This document shows, piece after piece, positions 1-7,348 of a DNA stretch of 15,894 nt. A program made the position numbers and the translations under genes. Under the pieces are notes generated by a model, which was not told where the DNA came from, ran no database searches, and worked only from the letters and a program-made list of their open reading frames with translations. Source of the DNA: Dehalococcoidia bacterium (lineage in GTDB: Bacteria > Chloroflexota > Dehalococcoidia > GIF9 > UBA5629); contig QYPU01000069.1 in NCBI GenBank assembly GCA_007280145.1, positions 1 to 15,894 on the forward strand. Reading direction: 5' to 3'. Every line of letters begins with the position of its first letter. Position 1 is the stretch's first letter.

Positions 1-95
1 GTACGTCCCTGGGTATTGACGCCTGGAAGCTCCTCCACATAGCCAATATACCAGTTTCCCCTCTTTTCAATGACTCCAGTAAACTCTCGTGACAT
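1..95 (-). CDS. hicB: HicB-type antitoxin, N-terminal part (runs off left edge)
   Basis: Only the first 31 codons are in the window. The ATG at 95-93 has an AAGGAG site six bases upstream, and the frame stays open to base 1. The peptide begins MSREFTGVIEKRGNWYIGYV and continues with a Glu-Glu-Leu-Pro-Gly-Val stretch and Gly-Arg-Thr. This is the hallmark start of the HicB/UPF0150 antitoxin fold: a short beta strand, the W-x-x-x-Y/F motif, and the conserved E-x-P-G turn. Family members neutralise HicA mRNA interferases and often also repress their own operon. The start lies 10 bases after the stop of the nuclease-fold gene, so the two are probably co-transcribed. No hicA is visible; a partner, if any, lies outside. 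Orphan HicB-like proteins are common, so toxin-antitoxin function is an inference. Confidence 0.8.
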   Translation of the reverse strand, partial: MSREFTGVIEKRGNWYIGYVEELPGVNTQGR

Positions 96-105
96 CCTTC
101 TCTCC

Positions 106-1032
106 TTACACTTTCCTGAGTCGATACCTCTTCATTGGCTCAATGACTTCAATAACAAGCCTATCTGCTACTTTAAGCTCAGAATGTTTTTGAAACCAAT
201 CAGCCAGATTGTTATACATCCAAATACCAGACCCCCCTCTCCACACATAGGTTTCAAAAACGCCTATGTCGGTCTCAAGCTCAAATGGTTCCATGGAACT
301 TGGGAAAAAGCCACTATATTTCTTTTGAAAAGAGAGCCGACGCTTCTTTAAATACGAAGGGTGCAAAGTAACTTCGGCCCAATTGGGCGGTGGTGGATGA
401 ACTATCGGTTGAGGTGGGGACGGTCTCACTCTAATAGGCAATGGTTCAATTAAAGGTTCAAACAAATGCGCATGAACGCTTAAGCCACAGCCTTCTCTGG
501 CAAAAGTCTGAAACTCAACAACTTTGGTTTGCAGTGACTTAGACACAATGTCGCAAACCTCTGTGAGTTCTGGAGTGGCTTTATTTATTACAATAACTAG
601 TGTTGGGCTCATTGTAATAAGGCCCGATAAGAACTTATGTCTTTCTACCTGTTGAATCCTTGCCCTAACCCAAGCTGCTAAAATGAGATTGTTAGCTATC
701 TCATCATCAATCGCGTTAGCTATCTGATTCTGACTTAGAGGGTTTTGTATTCCCTTGACGAATTTACTTATCTGCGGGACGATGTGGTCATACAGTGAAT
801 GCGATGATAGCTCCACTTCCACAATATACCAACATGGTGCCTGGTCAAAAACAACCACATATCCGTCTGGGATAGAGCCAACCCCGGCTCCAGTTTTCAA
901 TTTCCGCTTGAGGTCAAAATAACAAGCATTTTCGCCAAAGATATCCTCGGCATGTTCTTTGACTATCTGCTCAAATTCATCTTCCCTTGGCGGTGTCCAC
1001 GGTTCATACTTTACGCCGTCTATCAGCAGCAT
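106..1032 (-). CDS. putative PD-(D/E)XK nuclease-fold protein
   Basis: This 308-residue protein has no recognised name. The N-terminal third looks like a restriction-endonuclease-type PD-(D/E)XK core. It has an acidic helix (EHAEDIFGE, residues 26-34), Ile-Pro-Asp-Gly-Tyr with Asp56, then a strand WYIVEVEL carrying Glu72 and Glu74, then Gln87. Residues 196-217 are a Pro-rich linker. The C-terminal domain (about 218-308) is small, beta-rich and Trp-rich and ends in a basic tail; I cannot assign it, though a DNA-binding barrel is possible. I chose the ATG at 1032 because AAGGAG sits eight bases upstream and the protein then begins MLLIDGVKYEPW. An in-frame ATG at 1068 would add 12 residues unlike the rest and overlap the upstream gene by 46 bases instead of 10. 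Nuclease activity is inferred from motif spacing only. Confidence 0.72.
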   Translation of the reverse strand: MLLIDGVKYEPWTPPREDEFEQIVKEHAEDIFGENACYFDLKRKLKTGAGVGSIPDGYVVVFDQAPCWYIVEVELSSHSLYDHIVPQISKFVKGIQNPLSQNQIANAIDDEIANNLILAAWVRARIQQVERHKFLSGLITMSPTLVIVINKATPELTEVCDIVSKSLQTKVVEFQTFAREGCGLSVHAHLFEPLIEPLPIRVRPSPPQPIVHPPPPNWAEVTLHPSYLKKRRLSFQKKYSGFFPSSMEPFELETDIGVFETYVWRGGSGIWMYNNLADWFQKHSELKVADRLVIEVIEPMKRYRLRKV

Positions 1033-1187
1033 CTTTTGTGCTCCTTCTCCCGCAGTTCCCTCACCCATTGGTAAGTCCCTTTTTCTACAAGCTCAGGATG
1101 GTCCTCATCCTTCCAAGCTCCGGCTGCCTCCCGCAGCGCTTGCAGAAACTGAATCCTCTTTAATTCCTTTCTCGTTGCCTTTACCAT
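1023..1187 (-). CDS. small antitoxin-like protein, 54 aa
   Basis: This short frame starts at ATG 1187 and ends at TGA 1025-1023, overlapping the nuclease-fold gene by 10 bases, so translation is probably coupled. An in-frame TGA a few codons upstream limits the start. The ribosome site is weak (AGAG eight bases before the ATG). The product is charged and helical, with a basic N-terminus, then LREAAGAWKDEDHPEL (residues 18-33) and QWVRELRE (40-47), ending Cys-Cys. The A-G-x-W-K-D-x-D-x-P-E-L pattern recalls the tail of VapB/ribbon-helix-helix antitoxins, but no ribbon-helix-helix N-terminus is evident. It could be an antitoxin, a small regulator of the nuclease-fold protein, or a degenerate remnant. 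That it is coding is supported by coupling and by the protein-like composition; the function is a guess. Confidence 0.6.
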   Translation of the reverse strand: MVKATRKELKRIQFLQALREAAGAWKDEDHPELVEKGTYQWVRELREKEHKRCC

Positions 1188-1216
1188 AAAATTAACTCTG
1201 CTTCCTCAGAGGATAG

Positions 1217-1262
1217 GGCAGAGCATCTGCTCTGCCTGGAGGCTGGAGCAGATGCTCCAGCC
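1217..1262. repeat. two adjacent perfect palindromes (GGCAGAGCA and GGCTGGAGCA units)
   Basis: Two hairpin-forming units lie four bases apart. The first has 9-bp arms GGCAGAGCA (1217-1225) and TGCTCTGCC (1228-1236) around TC. The second has 10-bp arms GGCTGGAGCA (1241-1250) and TGCTCCAGCC (1253-1262) around GA. The two units share the core AGCA-N2-TGCT and look like variants of one short interspersed palindrome. They sit between convergently oriented-in-series minus-strand genes, just downstream of coaBC and upstream of the small antitoxin-like gene. A role in mRNA 3'-end stability or as a mobile repeat is possible. Confidence 0.85.
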
Positions 1263-1320
1263 TACCCACCATAGAGACCTGTCCCTACATCCTTTTAAAT
1301 ATTGAATGACCATAAACATC

Positions 1321-1401
1321 GCACTACATCGTCCATGTAATCCAACTGATGTAGTGCGACCTTTTAAGGTCGCCTTAAGCGAGGCTAAAGCCTCGCACTA
1401 C
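1321..1401. repeat. nested palindrome cluster (GTAGTGC/GCACTAC) ending in coaBC stop codon
   Basis: Three overlapping inverted repeats occur here. GCACTACAT (1321-1329) pairs with ATGTAGTGC (1349-1357). GCGACCTT (1356-1363) pairs with AAGGTCGC (1366-1373). GCGAGGCT (1379-1386) pairs with AGCCTCGC (1389-1396). An outer GTAGTGC (1351-1357) pairs with GCACTAC (1395-1401), enclosing the last two as a cloverleaf-like fold. On the minus strand the TAG of this unit (1400-1398) is the coaBC stop codon. The cluster could act as a 3' stabiliser or a weak terminator for the coaBC operon; there is no long U-tract, so a classical intrinsic terminator is not claimed. Confidence 0.85.
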
Positions 1402-2597
1402 TTCTTTCCAGCTAAGAGCTCGACCACCCTATCCAGAATCCTATCGGCCACTTCCCTCTTAGGCAAAAGAGGCAATTCCTCAACTTTATCCTCACGGTCG
1501 ATTAGCACCACCTGGTTAGTATCAGCCCCGATGCCACTATCGGCAGCCGTGATGTCATTGGCAGCAATGAGGTCAAGCTGCTTCTTATGAAGCTTTTCTT
1601 TGGCATTTGCCACCAGATTTTCGCTTTCAGCAGCAAAGCCGACACGAACAAAGTTTCCCTTTACTTCCCCAAGAATATCCGGCGTCCTCTCCAGTTCCAA
1701 AGTCAAGCTAGAAACCTGCTGCCGCTTAATCTTGCTCTCAGAGACCTTCACCGACCGGTAATCAGCCACTGCTGCTGCCATAATCAAGGCATCTGCTTTA
1801 GCTACAGCTTTCTTCACCGCCTGATACATCTCCTGGGCAGTCCTAATATCAACCATATCCACGCCGGCTGGTCTGGGAAGAGCACTGGGTGCGCTTACCA
1901 ATACTACCTGAGCACCACGGTCTCTAGCCGCTTCAGCTAAAGCATAACCCATCTTGCCCGAGGAGCAATTAGTCAGGCATCGAACCGGGTCAACAGGCTC
2001 CTGAGTGCCACCGGCAGTGACCACAATCCACTTGCCTGCCAAATCACCGCCTTTGCCCAGCACCTGGCAGATAGTGCCTAAAACTTCGTCTATGTCAACC
2101 AGCCGTCCCAGGCCCATTTTACCTGAGGCAAGCCGACCATAAGCAGGACCAATAATTGCAAAATCACGAGCCTGCAGCTTTACCAGATTATCCTGGGTGA
2201 TTGGGTTTTCATACATATTCACATTCATTGCTGGAGCCACAATCACCGGTGCTTTAGTTGCCAGCACCGTGCAGGAAAGCATATCATCAGCAATTCCAGC
2301 AGCTAATTTAGCAATAATATTAGCTGTGGCTGGAGCTATAACCACCACATCAGCAGCCTCAGCCAAAGCCACATGCTCGACACTATACTCAGATGCTAAA
2401 TCAAACATCTCGGTAACCACAGGCCTGCCAGTAATACTACGAAAGGTAATCGGAGTTATGAACTTGGTAGCTGCCTCGGTCATAATGACCTCAACATCGG
2501 CCCCTGCCTGAGTTAACTGGCTGGCCAAGTAAGCAGCCTTATAAGCGGCAATGCTGCCAGTTACTCCTAGCACTACAGTTTTATTAGTTAGTGTCAT
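1398..2597 (-). CDS. coaBC: bifunctional phosphopantothenoylcysteine decarboxylase / phosphopantothenate-cysteine ligase
   Basis: The 399-residue product has the usual length and order: a flavin-binding CoaC domain (about 1-185) then a CoaB domain (about 187-399). Together they turn 4'-phosphopantothenate and cysteine into 4'-phosphopantetheine for CoA synthesis, in the cytoplasm. Visible CoaC motifs are GVTGSIAAYK (11-20), the catalytic His75 in EHVALAE, and PAMNVNMYENP (122-132). CoaB residues fall at the same numbers as in E. coli: Arg206, Asn210 (in RCLTNCSSGKMG), AAAVADY (274-280) and Lys289. The odd point is LASGKMG (156-162): position 158, the catalytic Cys of the CoaC flap in E. coli, is Ser. 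The start ATG follows GGGGGTG five bases upstream. It lies 19 bases after coaX and is last in the operon; its TAG is part of a palindromic repeat. Confidence 0.96.
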   Translation of the reverse strand: MTLTNKTVVLGVTGSIAAYKAAYLASQLTQAGADVEVIMTEAATKFITPITFRSITGRPVVTEMFDLASEYSVEHVALAEAADVVVIAPATANIIAKLAAGIADDMLSCTVLATKAPVIVAPAMNVNMYENPITQDNLVKLQARDFAIIGPAYGRLASGKMGLGRLVDIDEVLGTICQVLGKGGDLAGKWIVVTAGGTQEPVDPVRCLTNCSSGKMGYALAEAARDRGAQVVLVSAPSALPRPAGVDMVDIRTAQEMYQAVKKAVAKADALIMAAAVADYRSVKVSESKIKRQQVSSLTLELERTPDILGEVKGNFVRVGFAAESENLVANAKEKLHKKQLDLIAANDITAADSGIGADTNQVVLIDREDKVEELPLLPKREVADRILDRVVELLAGKK

Positions 2598-2616
2598 ACT
2601 TCACCCCCTGCAGCCT

Positions 2617-3384
2617 CTACGGCTTGTTCATCTCGTGAATCAAACGCAACCCAATCAGCGTCAAGTCAGGGTTCACTGTTTCAATTACCGTCGTTTCCTG
2701 AGCCAGAAGCCCAGCATAGCCCCCAGTAGCCACCACTTTTGCCTTACTTGCTAACTCCTGCTGAATTCGAGACACTATACCTTCAATCAATCCAACATAA
2801 CCAAAGACTATCCCAGACTGCATAGCAGCAACGGTATTCCTGCCAATGGCCTGCTTGGGAGAAGTCAACTCCACTCGAGGCAGCGCAGCAGTCCGAGTAA
2901 ACAAAGCCTCAGTGCTAATAGCAATTCCTGGAGCAATAGCCCCACCTAGATAATCTCCTTCCTCAGAGACAACATCAAAGGTAGTAGCAGTACCGAAGTC
3001 AATGACAATCACGGGACGGCCATATAGCTGATGAGCCGCTACAGCATTCACTATCCGGTCGGCGCCAACCTCCCTCGGATTATCCATACAGATTCGCACC
3101 CCTGTCTTAACACCGGCTCCCACCACTAAAGGAGAAACCTTCAGATAGCGACGGCAGACTTCTTCGAAAACGCCTACAAGCGGGGGAACAACACTGCATA
3201 ATACCGCATCTCCGATTTGAGAAGCAGCTAAACCCTGGCGGTCGAAAAAATTGAGTATTAAGCTAGCATATTCATCTGGCATACGATGGACCCCAGTAGC
3301 TACCCGCCAGGTAGCTTTCAGACTACCATCATCAAAGACACCAAAGATAATATTAGTATTGCCAATATCAAGAGCTAACAACAT
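2617..3384 (-). CDS. coaX: type III pantothenate kinase
   Basis: CoaX phosphorylates pantothenate, the first step of CoA synthesis. It belongs to the ASKHA fold and is unlike type I/II kinases: it needs a monovalent cation and is not inhibited by CoA. Seen here are LDIGNTN (5-11, with Asp6), GADRIVN (107-113, with catalytic Asp109), VIDFGTATTFDVV (127-139) and GGAIAPGI (147-154). The length of 255 residues is normal. I placed the start at ATG 3384, giving MLLALDIGNTN as in typical family members. A TTG at 3393 would add three residues and has GAGGT ten bases before it, so it is a real alternative. The gene directly precedes coaBC, so steps 1 to 3 of the pathway are encoded together. No CoaD or CoaE is in the window. 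Confidence 0.96.
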   Translation of the reverse strand: MLLALDIGNTNIIFGVFDDGSLKATWRVATGVHRMPDEYASLILNFFDRQGLAASQIGDAVLCSVVPPLVGVFEEVCRRYLKVSPLVVGAGVKTGVRICMDNPREVGADRIVNAVAAHQLYGRPVIVIDFGTATTFDVVSEEGDYLGGAIAPGIAISTEALFTRTAALPRVELTSPKQAIGRNTVAAMQSGIVFGYVGLIEGIVSRIQQELASKAKVVATGGYAGLLAQETTVIETVNPDLTLIGLRLIHEMNKP

Positions 3385-3451
3385 AACACTCAATCAAAAT
3401 ATGACCTCAATTCCTGGCATGCTTCAGCTACCTTTTTAATCCTTCCAAATC

Positions 3452-5020
3452 TTAAGCCTCTTCCGCCTGTTTAAGTGCCATTATCACCTTGGGCAAAGCT
3501 GGCAAAAGGTCACCAGCCAACATGCCGGCATCGCCTACCTCTCGCCTGACCATTTCTCCAGCCTGCCCATGAAGATAAACTCCACAAGCTGCAGCATCAA
3601 AAAGAGGCAGGCCCTGAGCCGCCAACCCAGCAATCACCCCGGTAAGGACATCCCCAGTCCCCGCCGAAGCTAAACCTGGATTAGCTACCTGGCTGATTTT
3701 GCCCCGTCCATCAGATGCCGCAACAACAGTATAAGCTCCTTTGAGCACAATTACCTTTTTCCATTCCATGGCTACTTTTCGGGCTATCTCCAACCGCTGC
3801 CACTGTATCTCATCTACCGAAACTCCCGTCAACCGTGCCATCTCACCAGGATGTGGCGTAAGTATAGCATCCTGACTTAGCTTCTGCCACCAGTTCGGTA
3901 TCTGAGCTAAGGTATTTAGGACATCAGCATCAAGAACCAAGGCTGGGGAAGAGGTCTGTGGTAAGCCAAACAGGGTGGACTTGATAAATTCCACAACTTG
4001 GGCGTTTTGCCCCAGCCCACACCCCATAAGCAAAACTCCGTAGCTAGGCAACCATTGCTCCAGAACTGATGCCGCCTTGGAAGCGATTATCCCCACTTCA
4101 GCTTCTGGCAGAGGAGCATAAGTTACCTCAGTCAGCTTTGTCGCCAGGATTGGCTGAAGACTCTGAGCAGTAGACAGCGTTACCAGGCCAGCCCCTGCCC
4201 TGGCTGCTCCCATACAGGCAAGATAAGCAGCCCCGATATAGTTGATTGAACCAGCTACTACCATCACCCTGCCAAAGCTCCCCTTATTAGCATCAAGAGG
4301 ACGCTCAGGCAACACCGACTTTACCCAATCTTCAGTGATAAGCTCAGTATTTATATTTTTAGCTAGAGCCAACGGTATGCCAATGTCAGCTACAATAACC
4401 TTGCCAGCCCTTTCGGCGCCAGGAAAATTGAATAAGCCCAGCTTGGGATAGGCAAGAGTGACGGTAGCATCAACATAAGGACAGCTTGGGTCAACAGCAC
4501 CGGTGTCAGAATCAAGCCCTGAAGGCATATCCACGGCAATAATGAAAAGCTCAGGGTGTTCTCCCCTGGCTGCAGCTACTCTGGTCAACACCTCCTTGAA
4601 TGTACCCTCAATGGCTCGACTTCTACCTGTACCGAGTACAGCATCAATCACCACCTCCGAAGATGATAAGAGCTTGCCTAAGCCAGCATAGTCTCCATCC
4701 TGGTCGGACTGAATAGCAGCTATATCACGCTCTTGGGCTAAAGCCAAGTTCTTGTCGCCAGATGGGCGCTGACTACACAGGTAGAGACTAACCTCAGCCC
4801 CCCAATCCTCAAGGTAACGGGCTGCCACCAAGCCATCGCCACCATTATTGCCCAGGCCAACTATAACCAAGATATGCTTCCCGATAACACTCCCAAGAAG
4901 TTTTCTCGTCTCCTCGGCTACAGCTCGCCCAGCGTTCTCCATCAGTGCCTCGGTAGTCAAGCCAACGCTGGCAGCACCGCGGTCTAACTCCCGCATTTGC
5001 TCCGCAGTAACAACTTTCAT
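3452..5020 (-). CDS. nnr: bifunctional NAD(P)H-hydrate epimerase / ADP-dependent dehydratase
   Basis: This enzyme repairs NADHX and NADPHX, the hydrated forms of nicotinamide cofactors. The 522-residue product is a fusion of the two usual domains. The N-terminal epimerase (about 1-215) shows GNNGGDGLVAARYL (57-70), DAVLGTG (126-132) and DMPSGLD (164-170). The C-terminal dehydratase of the ribokinase-like fold (about 240-522) shows NKGSFGRVMVVAGS (245-258), GCGLG (333-337), TPHPGEMARL (388-397) and NPGLASAGTGDVLTG (447-461), with catalytic Asp457. The ATG is preceded by GGTGG nine bases upstream. It lies 58-67 bases before coaX and 25 bases after the Mut7-C gene, inside a minus-strand run with cofactor genes, which fits a housekeeping role. 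The order of domains and the length are standard for bacterial Nnr. Confidence 0.96.
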   Translation of the reverse strand: MKVVTAEQMRELDRGAASVGLTTEALMENAGRAVAEETRKLLGSVIGKHILVIVGLGNNGGDGLVAARYLEDWGAEVSLYLCSQRPSGDKNLALAQERDIAAIQSDQDGDYAGLGKLLSSSEVVIDAVLGTGRSRAIEGTFKEVLTRVAAARGEHPELFIIAVDMPSGLDSDTGAVDPSCPYVDATVTLAYPKLGLFNFPGAERAGKVIVADIGIPLALAKNINTELITEDWVKSVLPERPLDANKGSFGRVMVVAGSINYIGAAYLACMGAARAGAGLVTLSTAQSLQPILATKLTEVTYAPLPEAEVGIIASKAASVLEQWLPSYGVLLMGCGLGQNAQVVEFIKSTLFGLPQTSSPALVLDADVLNTLAQIPNWWQKLSQDAILTPHPGEMARLTGVSVDEIQWQRLEIARKVAMEWKKVIVLKGAYTVVAASDGRGKISQVANPGLASAGTGDVLTGVIAGLAAQGLPLFDAAACGVYLHGQAGEMVRREVGDAGMLAGDLLPALPKVIMALKQAEEA

Positions 5021-5045
5021 AAGCCCAAACCACCTTTCATCGTTC

Positions 5046-5522
5046 TTAATTCTCCGGCATAAACTCTTCCAGCTCTTTGCTCATTGCCTGCCAGTGCGTT
5101 CCACGCCAGTAGACACGGTGGCACAATGGACATTGCATATACTGGCTCTGGGTCTTAAAAACATAGGGCGGTACTAAGTCACGCACCTCATCTCTATCCC
5201 TCTCTACTAACTTTTCGTTGCATTCGAGGCAAAGAGAGAATGGCCTGAATTGACAGTCCAGGTTCAAAACGTCAACAAGCTGTCGCAACTGAACCTTAGG
5301 GTTATCATCCTCAATAAGAATGGCCTTGAGCCTACCGCTGGTTACTAACCACCGCTTCATAACCTGTGTATCCTTAGTCAAAACCACCCTATCTTGAGAC
5401 AGAGCAATTTTAATCATCTCACCATCATCTTTCGCAGTGAAAAGCAAGGCATCATATCCCATTATCCTCAGCCATTTTGCCAGTTTACCAACATTATTAT
5501 CAACAATAAACTTAACTTCCAC
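5046..5522 (-). CDS. Mut7-C RNase-domain protein with zinc ribbon
   Basis: The 158-residue product matches the stand-alone Mut7-C family: a PIN-like RNase domain followed by a treble-clef or zinc-ribbon segment. PIN-type acidic features include Asp8 in FIVDNNVGKLAKWLR and LTKDTQ (48-53). The metal-binding part has Cys98-x2-Cys101 and Cys131-x2-Cys134, followed by VYWRGTHW (137-144), the strongly conserved end of this family. A role in RNA cleavage or quality control is inferred from the fold; bacterial members are poorly characterised. The start is GTG at 5522, with GGGGGT five bases upstream. It is 26 bases from the transporter gene and 25 from nnr, so it is co-transcribed with cofactor genes without an obvious shared task. 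Confidence 0.88.
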   Translation of the reverse strand: MEVKFIVDNNVGKLAKWLRIMGYDALLFTAKDDGEMIKIALSQDRVVLTKDTQVMKRWLVTSGRLKAILIEDDNPKVQLRQLVDVLNLDCQFRPFSLCLECNEKLVERDRDEVRDLVPPYVFKTQSQYMQCPLCHRVYWRGTHWQAMSKELEEFMPEN

Positions 5523-5548
5523 AACTTACCCCCAGGCTAGCCTTTAAC

Positions 5549-6217
5549 TCAACTGACCCGAAGGGGATTAAAATTAACTCCGTAGTCGTAGACATCGATG
5601 CCCTCTTTCCGCTTCAAATAACCTACGACACCGTAGGTCAATGGAGTAGCTACAACTTCATAGGCTGTTTTCACCAGCCAATGACTCAGAATCATGGTGC
5701 CCAGCGCAGAAAGAGGCAAAACCCCCCAAAAAGCAATAGGTAGAACAATTGAAGTATCGATACCCTGTGCCACCAAAGTGGAACCGATGGTTCTTGTCCA
5801 TAACCACCGACCTCTGGTCTTAATTTTCATTTTGGCCAGGACGAAAGAATTAGCAAACTCAGCGACTAAATAAGCTACAAAGGAAGCTAATAGGTAGCGA
5901 GGGGTACTGCCCAAAATGCGCTCATAGGCACTTTGCGCCTCAAAAACTGGTGCCGAGGGCAATATCTTGCCTCCCCAAATGGCTACCACAGCAATCAAAT
6001 TACACAAAAAGCCTAACCATATTACGCGCCGCGCTTGTTGGTAGCCGTAAACCTCAGTGAGAACATCACCGATGATATAGTTCAGAGGAAAGATTATTAT
6101 CGCTGCCGGGAGGACTAACCCACAAATGTTTATCTGCTTGACGATTATAATATTAGCCGTAATTAGACAGGTAACAAAAAGGGCGGCCACCACCACAAAC
6201 CTATGAGAAGCAGTCAT
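5549..6217 (-). CDS. yhhQ: queuosine precursor transporter (YhhQ/VUT family)
   Basis: The 222-residue membrane protein has the usual YhhQ length and about six transmembrane segments (roughly 7-26, 32-52, 64-84, 107-129, 144-166 and 170-198). Family motifs are DVLTEVYGYQQAR (51-63), the GSTLVAQGIDT segment (145-155), YEVVATPLTY (186-195) and the C-terminal KRKEGIDVYDYG with NFNP (202-219). E. coli YhhQ takes up preQ0 and preQ1 for queuosine modification of tRNA; the substrate here is inferred from homology. No queuosine biosynthesis genes are in the window, which is compatible with salvage. The ribosome site is weak (AAGG about 14 bases before the ATG). It follows corA by 34 bases and precedes the Mut7-C gene by 26. 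Confidence 0.92.
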   Translation of the reverse strand: MTASHRFVVVAALFVTCLITANIIIVKQINICGLVLPAAIIIFPLNYIIGDVLTEVYGYQQARRVIWLGFLCNLIAVVAIWGGKILPSAPVFEAQSAYERILGSTPRYLLASFVAYLVAEFANSFVLAKMKIKTRGRWLWTRTIGSTLVAQGIDTSIVLPIAFWGVLPLSALGTMILSHWLVKTAYEVVATPLTYGVVGYLKRKEGIDVYDYGVNFNPLRVS

Positions 6218-6251
6218 CTGAAAGCACTTGCCTTTACACCTGAACTAAAAC

Positions 6252-7211
6252 CTAGAGCCAATGCCTGCGGCGGAAGAAAAAGAGCATGGCCACAGCAATG
6301 CCAAACATAACGAAAAACAACCCAGCCAGAGGCAACAGACTGCCCTGTTGCCCACCAGGCAATGGCACATTCATACCATAAATGCTGGCAACAAGTGTAC
6401 CTGGTGCCAAAAGCGCCATGACGATAGTCAGCACCCGCATTATTTCCTGAATCCGATGTGAGGTCAACCAATTGCTGGTTTCCGCCAGCCCATCCACCAC
6501 TTCCTTACAGTCTTCAAGGCCATCCCAAATTTTACGGGCATGGTCGGCGATATCGCCAAAATAGGCTTCCTGGTCCTCTTTAATAAAGGGGTACTCCTTC
6601 TGCTCCAATGCCTCAAATACACCAACCTGAGGATGAACAACACGACGAAAAGAAATGAGGTCCCGGCGGATTAGCGAGATTTGACGAACCGTCTCCGGGA
6701 CTGGCCGAGCAAAAATGAGGTCTTCCAGCTTATCAATATTGTCTATTATTTTATTTAGAATTGGGAAACAGTAGTTAACCAATCTATCCAGTATATAATA
6801 AAGCAGATAGCTCGAACTCCGGCTCATGTAACTCTTGCGCGTTTCCTCGTCAAGCTGGCACTCCTTAAAAAACTTGGCCAGCGGCTTAAGGTCACCCGAA
6901 CAATGAACAGTGACCACATAGTCCTCGCCAATGAAGATATCAACTTCACTAGGTGTGGTTACCCGATTCTGCTTATTAAATACGGGAAAATGAAGCACAA
7001 TAAAAAGGTGGTCATCATATCCGTCGATTTTGGGACGCTGCACCCGACTTAAGACATCGTCCAGATTTAGAGGATGGAAGTTATGAAAGTGCTGAGCCAA
7101 ATACTCTACCTCTGGAGCAGACGGATTTTCAATGTAAACCCAGGTCAGCTTGCCATAGGTAACCATCTCCACTTTTGACTTCTTTTCTTCATCAACCGAT
7201 GATACTGGCAT
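6252..7211 (-). CDS. corA: CorA-type magnesium/cobalt transporter
   Basis: CorA forms a pentameric inner-membrane channel for Mg2+ (and Co2+ or Ni2+). The 319-residue product has the large cytoplasmic N-terminal domain (about 1-255), a long charged helix, and two C-terminal transmembrane segments (about 259-277 and 292-313). The signature YGMN is at 278-281, right after the first segment, and the protein ends in a basic RRRHWL tail as usual. The external loop after GMN reads VPLPGGQQGS and lacks the acidic MPEL of classical CorA, as in other divergent CorA-family members. The start ATG has GGTGG seven bases upstream. It is the first gene of the minus-strand run; its promoter must lie in the 198-base gap shared with the divergent HAD gene, but I could not pick a convincing one. 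Confidence 0.95.
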   Translation of the reverse strand: MPVSSVDEEKKSKVEMVTYGKLTWVYIENPSAPEVEYLAQHFHNFHPLNLDDVLSRVQRPKIDGYDDHLFIVLHFPVFNKQNRVTTPSEVDIFIGEDYVVTVHCSGDLKPLAKFFKECQLDEETRKSYMSRSSSYLLYYILDRLVNYCFPILNKIIDNIDKLEDLIFARPVPETVRQISLIRRDLISFRRVVHPQVGVFEALEQKEYPFIKEDQEAYFGDIADHARKIWDGLEDCKEVVDGLAETSNWLTSHRIQEIMRVLTIVMALLAPGTLVASIYGMNVPLPGGQQGSLLPLAGLFFVMFGIAVAMLFFFRRRHWL

Positions 7212-7348
7212 GTCGCAACCACCAAAGATAAAATCTCGACCTATTTTACCACAAATTAACGGCTAAAGTGACCATAAGAGCATATTTTATCTGTGACAGC
7301 AAATCAGCACTACCTCAACGCTCTTTTAGCAAAACCTATTGACAAGAT

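Noticed and set aside
1033..1068. ATG at 1068 as the start of the nuclease-fold gene.
   Set aside because: It would overlap the 54-aa gene by 46 bases and add 12 Gly/Glu-rich residues; the ATG at 1032 has a good AAGGAG site at proper spacing.
1201..1401. CRISPR array or tRNA-like fold in the palindrome-rich gap.
   Set aside because: There are no regularly spaced direct repeats with unique spacers, and the stems do not fit a tRNA cloverleaf with anticodon and T-loop.
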